Part shown: positions 5,809-9,884 of the stretch, one piece after another
Layout of the letters: each line of letters begins with the position of its first letter
Position numbering within the stretch: position 1 is the first letter of the stretch
Source of the DNA: CAYGAW01 sp964347945
GTDB taxonomy: Bacteria > Chloroflexota > Anaerolineae > UBA7937 > B3-Chlor
Length of the DNA: 9,884 bases
Direction: 5' to 3'
NCBI GenBank assembly: GCA_964347945.1
Contig: CAYGAW010000120.1
Coordinates: 1-9,884 of the forward strand
Program-made: the position numbers and the translations under genes
Notes under the pieces: generated by a model
The model's database searches: none
What the model was told of the DNA's origin: nothing
Seen by the model: the letters and a program-made list of their open reading frames with translations, nothing else

Positions 5809-6423
5809 TCACAAGTATCCCAGGGCCCTGAGCCTGTCCTCGAGGATCTTCTCCTCCTCCTCACTGTAGACGCTTTCGTCCTCCCCGGCTGCCTGAGGGA
5901 CGTACTCCAATTCCTCCAGTTTGGCGATGATCTTGGCCACGCTCTCCTCAGGGTCTTCCTGGTCTGTGTCAACGATGACTTCCGGGCTCAGAGGCTCCTC
6001 ATAGGGATCGGAGATCCCGGTGAAGTTCTCAATCTCCCCATCGAGGGCTTTCTGGTAGAGGCCTTTCACGTCCCGCTCGATGAGCACATCCACGGGGCAT
6101 CTGCAATAGACCTCCACGAAGCGACCTATGTCCTGGCGCACGTAGTCCCTGACCTCTCTGTAGGGCGAGATGGCGGAGGCGATGGCTGCTACGCCATTGC
6201 GCGTGAGAAGCTTGCAGACGAAGCCAATGCGTTTGATGTTGGTATCTCTATCCTCTTTGCTGAAACCCAACCCCTTGCTCAGATTGGTTCGGATTACGTC
6301 ACCGTCCAAGACCTCCACCTTCAAGCCTCTGTCCCGCAGTTTCTGCTCTACGCCACGGGCCAAAGTCGTCTTGCCGGAGCCTGACAGGCCTGTAAACCAT
6401 AGAGTGAACCCTTGCCGTTCCAT
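5809..6423 (-). CDS. cysC: Adenylylsulfate (APS) kinase with acidic C-terminal tail
   Basis: Phosphorylates APS at the 3' position with ATP to give PAPS, in the cytoplasm. Visible signatures are the Walker A loop GLSGSGKTT (12-20), the LDGDVIR block (39-45), the ISPYRE motif with conserved S86, FTGISDPYEEP (134-144) and the closing helix SVAKIIAKLEELEYV (161-175). The core ends there, yet the protein continues about 28 residues to an acidic helix ending EEEEKILEDRLRALGYL. That ending recalls the C-termini of alkaline phosphatase-superfamily/sulfatase-like proteins. The gene begins 11 bases after the Sat-phosphodiesterase stop, with AGGA 4 nt before the ATG, so the two are translated from one message. 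No PAPS reductase or sulfotransferase lies in the window, so the fate of PAPS (assimilation or sulfated polymers) is open. Confidence 0.95.
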   Translation of the reverse strand: MERQGFTLWFTGLSGSGKTTLARGVEQKLRDRGLKVEVLDGDVIRTNLSKGLGFSKEDRDTNIKRIGFVCKLLTRNGVAAIASAISPYREVRDYVRQDIGRFVEVYCRCPVDVLIERDVKGLYQKALDGEIENFTGISDPYEEPLSPEVIVDTDQEDPEESVAKIIAKLEELEYVPQAAGEDESVYSEEEEKILEDRLRALGYL

Positions 6424-6434
6424 AGGATCCTATT

Positions 6435-9002
6435 CTAGCCCCTTCCGTAGGAGATTTTCTTACCCTGTATATCCTTGGGGACGGGGAGACCGAATAGATC
6501 GAGCACGGTTGGCGCGACATCCATCACCTGGAGTCCCTCGACCCTACCCCGCCCCTGCTCTCCAGGGTCGTACATGATGAAGATGCCCTGCTGAGCATGA
6601 TTGGCATCGTCTGGTCCAAGGTCGTTCTCACGCGTGCGGATGTCTCCGTGTCCCATACTCCCCACCGAGCGCCACGACAGGTTCCCGAAGTAGACCATCA
6701 AATCCGGTGGAACGTTGCGACATTCGCTGTAGACATCCTGCGGTCTGTAGGCCACAGTCCCGATATTCACTCCATCCTCGTCGGTGATCTGAGACAACTT
6801 GTGCGCAATCTCGTCCCGGACACTCTCGTATTGCTCAGGAGGGATGATACCTTGGGGTTCCCGCCCTCGCACGTTCAGGAAGAGGCGGCCATAGTACCCA
6901 CCCGCGCCCCAGGCCATCGTTCGATCCCAGTCAATCTCTACCTTCTCCAAGGGAACGATCTCGCCCGGCTCCTCCTTCAGCGCCAGATACCCCTCTTGCT
7001 TCAGCCATTCGTTGATGCAGATGCCACCCTCCATGTGCCTTGCGCCGTGGTCGGAAGCGATGAGGACAACCGTGTCATCATCAAGCATATCGAGTATCTG
7101 CCCGATCTCTCCATCCAGATACCTGTAGTAGTCCTTGATGGCGTCCCGGTACGGCGAGTCCGGCTGGTACTTCTTGTGCTGAGGGTCGAAGAACTTCCAG
7201 AAACCGTGGTGGATGCGATCAATCCCCATCTCCACCAGCATGAAGAAATCCCAGTCCTTTGACCCCACCAGATGCTTCACCACCTTGAACCGTTTCTCGG
7301 TCATCTCATAGATTTGGCGTAACAGGTCGTCCTTGCCCTCGGTCCGGAAATTCTCGACATCCAGCATGTACTCGCCCACCAGCGACGCTATCTCCTCTTT
7401 GAGTTCAGCTGGATAGGTATACTGGCTGCCAGTGCTCGGCGTCAGAAAGGAGGTGATAATGTAGCCATTGGTGGGCTTCACAGGATAAGTTTGGGGGACT
7501 CCCACGAGGACAACCGTCCTCCCATCCCTCGAGAGTATGTCCCAAACGGTGTCCTCCACCACCGCCTTCGAATTGGCGATGCGCATCCTATCGTATGAGT
7601 GGTCAGCGCGGTTACGAAAGCCGTAGAATCCCAGCCGACCCGGATCCTTGCCAGTCATCATCGACATCCAGGCAGGTACGGTGATGGGAGGGATAGTGCT
7701 CTCCAGTTCACCGTACGTTCCGCGCTCCATCAGCTTCCGGAGACTGGGCAGTTCGTCGCGCCACTGCTCGAACACCAACTGCGGAGTCGCGCAATCCAAG
7801 CCGATCACCATCACCCTGCGCCGGCCTTCTGCCGGCTTCCTCTTCCTCATCCCCTCGATCAGCACCCTGCTCACCTCGGGACGGGTGAACTCCTCGGGCA
7901 GCATCTCTCCCCGGCTTACCCTCATTCTTACTTCTGTCCCACTCATGACCACATGGTCGGAAGCCGGGTGGGGGCAGGTCTTGACCGAGACCAGGCCCTC
8001 ACACTTGCGACAATAGAACACGTGCTCGAAGAAAAGAGGCGTGATCCCTATCTCGTCAGGCTCGTAGTCGTCGAAGATGAGTTGGGCGTCGTAGGTGCCG
8101 TAGTAACCCCCCACTCCGGCGTGATCCCGTCCCACGATGAAGTGGGTACAACCGTAATTCTTGCGTGCCAGCGCGTGGAGAATCGCCTCCCGAGGCCCTG
8201 CATACCGCATGGCTGCCGGAAACACGCCCAGGATCACCCTTTCGGGGGGGTAGTAGTCTCGCAGCAGGGCCTGATAGCTCATCATCCGCACATCCGCAGG
8301 GATATCATCGGGCTTCGTCTCGCCCACCAGCGGATGCAGAAGGAGCCCGTCACAGATCTCCAGCGCCATCTTCTGGATGGCCTCGTGAGCGCGATGGATC
8401 GGGTTGCGGGTCTGGAAGGCCACGATGCGTCGCCAGCCGCGCTGAGCGAACATGCGCCGTGTCTGTACTGGGTCATGCCGGAACTCAGGGAACTCCAACA
8501 CGGCTGGCCGGTCGAGAAGGTGAATATGACCTCCCAATAGCACGTCACCTTGGGCGTAGAGTCGTGCCACTCCCGGATGCGCATCCTCGGTGGTGTGGTA
8601 GACCAGCAGGGCCTCCCTTTCCTTGTCGTACTCAAACCTCTCGGCCACTTCCATGATGCCGAGAGCGCGTTCTCCCTCCACGAGAGCGATCTCCTCGCCC
8701 TCCCCTATCTGATCGGCCGCCTCGCGAGAGACAGGAAGTGTGATGGGCATGCTCCAGACGAGCCCATTGCTCAGGCGCATGTCCTCTACCACGCTCTCAT
8801 AATCGGCCCTGGTCATGAAGCCTTTCAGAGGACTGAATGCTCCCACACCGATGAGCTCCAGATCGGACGCGGCGGTGGGTGTCAAGTTCACTTTCTTCAA
8901 GGTACGCGCCCGCTCCAAGGCTGCTTCCCTCAACACTCCTCGCAGCACACGGTCGACGAGTGTTCCACCATGAGGAGCGATTGCTGCCCCGTTCTTCACC
9001 AT
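6435..9002 (-). CDS. sat: ATP sulfurylase fused to type I phosphodiesterase/nucleotide pyrophosphatase domain
   Basis: One uninterrupted frame (855 residues from ATG 9002) joins two enzymes. Residues 1 to about 390 are a full Sat, which makes APS and pyrophosphate from sulfate and ATP: IAPHGG at the start, QTRNPIHRAHE (197-207), GRDHAG (291-296), a zinc-type C331-x2-C334-x8-C343 as in thermophile Sat, and SGTEVR (354-359). After a linker of only about 10 basic residues, residues 397-855 are an alkaline phosphatase-superfamily phosphodiesterase/NPP domain with expected metal ligands D403, D595, H599, D651, H652 and H802 and nucleophile T441 (TVPAW). No signal peptide or membrane segment is seen. 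ATG 9002 has AGAGGT 9 nt upstream. A TTG at 9026 with AAGGA is the alternative and adds 8 residues. The domain's substrate is unknown; pyrophosphate, APS or another phosphodiester are guesses. Confidence 0.93.
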   Translation of the reverse strand: MVKNGAAIAPHGGTLVDRVLRGVLREAALERARTLKKVNLTPTAASDLELIGVGAFSPLKGFMTRADYESVVEDMRLSNGLVWSMPITLPVSREAADQIGEGEEIALVEGERALGIMEVAERFEYDKEREALLVYHTTEDAHPGVARLYAQGDVLLGGHIHLLDRPAVLEFPEFRHDPVQTRRMFAQRGWRRIVAFQTRNPIHRAHEAIQKMALEICDGLLLHPLVGETKPDDIPADVRMMSYQALLRDYYPPERVILGVFPAAMRYAGPREAILHALARKNYGCTHFIVGRDHAGVGGYYGTYDAQLIFDDYEPDEIGITPLFFEHVFYCRKCEGLVSVKTCPHPASDHVVMSGTEVRMRVSRGEMLPEEFTRPEVSRVLIEGMRKRKPAEGRRRVMVIGLDCATPQLVFEQWRDELPSLRKLMERGTYGELESTIPPITVPAWMSMMTGKDPGRLGFYGFRNRADHSYDRMRIANSKAVVEDTVWDILSRDGRTVVLVGVPQTYPVKPTNGYIITSFLTPSTGSQYTYPAELKEEIASLVGEYMLDVENFRTEGKDDLLRQIYEMTEKRFKVVKHLVGSKDWDFFMLVEMGIDRIHHGFWKFFDPQHKKYQPDSPYRDAIKDYYRYLDGEIGQILDMLDDDTVVLIASDHGARHMEGGICINEWLKQEGYLALKEEPGEIVPLEKVEIDWDRTMAWGAGGYYGRLFLNVRGREPQGIIPPEQYESVRDEIAHKLSQITDEDGVNIGTVAYRPQDVYSECRNVPPDLMVYFGNLSWRSVGSMGHGDIRTRENDLGPDDANHAQQGIFIMYDPGEQGRGRVEGLQVMDVAPTVLDLFGLPVPKDIQGKKISYGRG
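7820..7836 (-). other. Hairpin at the Sat/phosphodiesterase domain junction
   Basis: Two copies of GCCGGC (7820-7825 and 7831-7836) around a 5-base loop form a stable hairpin inside the coding sequence, exactly in the linker between the two enzyme domains. Near it are in-frame ATG codons (about 7850 and 7813) with AG-rich sequence before them, which could allow separate initiation of the second domain. Confidence 0.35.
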
Positions 9003-9049
9003 ACGATGCTGACCTCTTCCAGGCAAGTGTTCCTTACGCAGGTTTACCC

Positions 9050-9078
9050 AATATACCAGAGAAGATTCGTCCGCGCAA
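9050..9078 (-). promoter_or_regulatory. Extended -10 promoter of the sulfate-activation operon
   Basis: Minus strand TTGCGC (9078-9073), a 17-base spacer and TATATT (9055-9050), preceded by TGG (TGn extension), form a good sigma70-type promoter. The predicted start near 9043 leaves a leader of about 40 nt to the ATG at 9002, or about 17 nt to the TTG at 9026. The short leader is compatible with either start. Confidence 0.72.
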
Positions 9079-9129
9079 GCGGGCGATCATCATCGTGGGA
9101 GTGCGGAACAACACACTCGACAGATGGCG

Positions 9130-9152
9130 CCCTCCCCCATCCAGGGGAAGGG
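9130..9152 (-). terminator. Strong G+C hairpin, possible terminator upstream of the sat promoter
   Basis: Read on the minus strand, CCCTTCCCC pairs with GGGGGAGGG around a 5-nt loop as a 9-bp stem with one G-U wobble. Read on the plus strand the same place has a C-A mismatch, so the stem is best as minus-strand RNA. It lies about 360 bases past the beta-propeller stop and 52 bases before the sat -35 box. No clean T-run follows, so its role as a terminator is tentative. Confidence 0.4.
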
Positions 9153-9201
9153 AACGGCTCAGGGTGAACAGGCGGAGAAGCAGGCGTGTTAGCATCCCTC
9201 A

Positions 9202-9254
9202 GCCTCTTTCGGTGAACTCACGACGGGACCTTTCTCAGGACAGTGGAAAGAGGC
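9202..9254. repeat. 9-bp inverted repeat with 35-nt loop
   Basis: GCCTCTTTC (9202-9210) and GAAAGAGGC (9246-9254) are perfectly complementary across a 35-base loop. The function is unknown. It could be part of a structured transcript end for the beta-propeller gene or a remnant of a small repeat element. Confidence 0.4.
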
Positions 9255-9369
9255 CTTGTGACAGATTCTTCGAGTCTCGCAGCCGCTTTCTGATCTTAGC
9301 GCGGGAATTGACTTCTTCGTGGACGTGATGAGGGTGTGAACTTGGTGACGTCTACATCGAACACGCAAC

Positions 9370-9415
9370 GGACTGAAGTCCTGCGCTACGAACTGGGAAG
9401 CCCGGCTTCAGCTGG
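9370..9415. repeat. REP-like palindromic intergenic repeat
   Basis: Two small hairpins sit side by side: GGACT/AGTCC (9370-9381) and GAAGCC/GGCTTC (9397-9409). The segment is also bracketed by CTGAAG (9373-9378) and CTTCAG (9406-9411), so it can fold as one larger hairpin. The compact double palindrome in intergenic DNA resembles the dispersed palindromic repeats common in some environmental bacterial genomes. The 10-mer CGGCTTCAGC (9403-9412) also occurs in the Se/S leader at 2666-2675. Confidence 0.45.
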
Positions 9416-9510
9416 TTCCGACACACGTTCCAGGGTGTTTCCTTTCATCTGTAGCATCGGGTTTCCGACCCCATGCGCTCTCACGGCCGTTCTTCCCCAG
9501 CCTCAGACCA

Positions 9511-9884
9511 TCATCGCTGGTCAGCAATCACGAGAAGCCTTCCCGTCGAACTGTCGAGCAGGTATACTCTGTGCCTACTGGGGTCCACCGCCAGGCCATA
9601 GTTGTAAGTGGTGGTTTCAGCCTCCATACTGGCTGTCAAAGCGTGGTTCAGGCTATCAACGATGAGGAGTCCATATCCGTCAGCGATGTACAGGCGGCCC
9701 CTGCCTTCATCGACGGCAACCGCATGAGAAGCGCTCGGTGGGTGGTCCACCCGTCCTACCGGGCCCACGCGCGAAACAACCTCTGCTCTGCCGATGTCAA
9801 CCACGGCGAGTTCCCCTTCGAGCGGCGAGGCAAGGTAGACTGTGTACGCCCGGCCCAGCTGTCGGTCAACGGCCATGCCCAGAA
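9511..9884 (-). CDS. Beta-propeller repeat protein, C-terminal end (partial)
   Basis: The frame is open to the window edge and ends at TGA 9513-9511, leaving 123 residues. Repeats of about 40-50 residues show the pattern AVAVDEGRGRLYIAD...GLLIVDS and GLAVDPSRHRVYLLDSSTGRLLVI, the blade signature of YVTN/NHL-type beta-propellers (xAVDxxxxRxYxxD, then GxLxVID). Such domains usually bind ligands or partners and are often exported. The N-terminus, any signal peptide and further domains lie outside the window, so the role is unknown. The ATG visible at 9876 is inside a repeat and is not the real start. Confidence 0.75.
   Translation of the reverse strand, partial: LGMAVDRQLGRAYTVYLASPLEGELAVVDIGRAEVVSRVGPVGRVDHPPSASHAVAVDEGRGRLYIADGYGLLIVDSLNHALTASMEAETTTYNYGLAVDPSRHRVYLLDSSTGRLLVIADQR

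Larger units (their letters stand above)
9079..9510. other. Gene-poor region with several inverted repeats
   Basis: No convincing gene lies between the sulfate-activation promoter and the beta-propeller stop. Its frames are short and not protein-like. It holds three inverted repeats: 9130-9152, 9202-9254 and 9370-9415 (listed separately), plus a small hairpin AGATTC/GAGTCT near 9262-9276. Confidence 0.55.

Noticed and set aside
7599..8540. Plus-strand frame of 313 codons opposite the Sat domain
   Set aside because: Its His/Pro/Gln-rich translation resembles no protein family, and the minus strand carries every Sat motif.
8879..9328. Plus-strand frame of 149 codons crossing the sat start
   Set aside because: Its Arg/Ser-rich translation resembles no protein. 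It runs antisense over the sat start and promoter and has no SD.

Overview
The window is about 58-60% GC (judged by eye) and carries compact bacterial genes with strong Shine-Dalgarno (SD) sites and clear sigma70-type promoters. No rRNA or tRNA marks the taxon. A stand-alone BTAD regulator, a split-barrel flavin reductase, selenium/sulfur carrier genes, a fused ATP sulfurylase and short palindromic intergenic repeats suggest a free-living, probably anaerobic bacterium. Chloroflexota (Anaerolineae-like) is my best guess, as an inference only.

Layout. The first 132 bases are the C-terminus of a plus-strand radical SAM protein with a SPASM-type cysteine cluster. A minus-strand operon follows (2441 to 405): cysteine desulfurase-family protein, then YedF, then a DUF3343 putative Se/S-carrier protein. 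It is read from a perfect-consensus promoter at 2791-2819 through a leader of about 340 nt. The leader carries inverted repeats that can pair in alternative ways and a possible leader peptide behind a 10-nt perfect SD. Next come a minus-strand BTAD regulator (3678-2875) and a divergent plus-strand flavin reductase (4052-4609), each with a recognisable promoter.

From 9002 down to 4599 runs a second minus-strand operon. It encodes (i) ATP sulfurylase fused in frame to a type I phosphodiesterase/nucleotide pyrophosphatase domain of the alkaline phosphatase superfamily, (ii) APS kinase CysC with an unusual acidic tail, and (iii) a response regulator joined by a coiled coil to a class IIIb adenylate cyclase. 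Its promoter is at 9050-9078. Beyond it is a gene-poor stretch with several inverted repeats, then the C-terminal end of a beta-propeller protein cut by the window edge.

Together the genes form a sulfur/selenium neighbourhood. One operon mobilises sulfur or selenium from cysteine or selenocysteine onto carrier proteins. The other activates sulfate to APS and PAPS and is linked to a cAMP-type signalling protein. The two most notable observations are the Sat-phosphodiesterase fusion and the structured leader of the Se/S operon.
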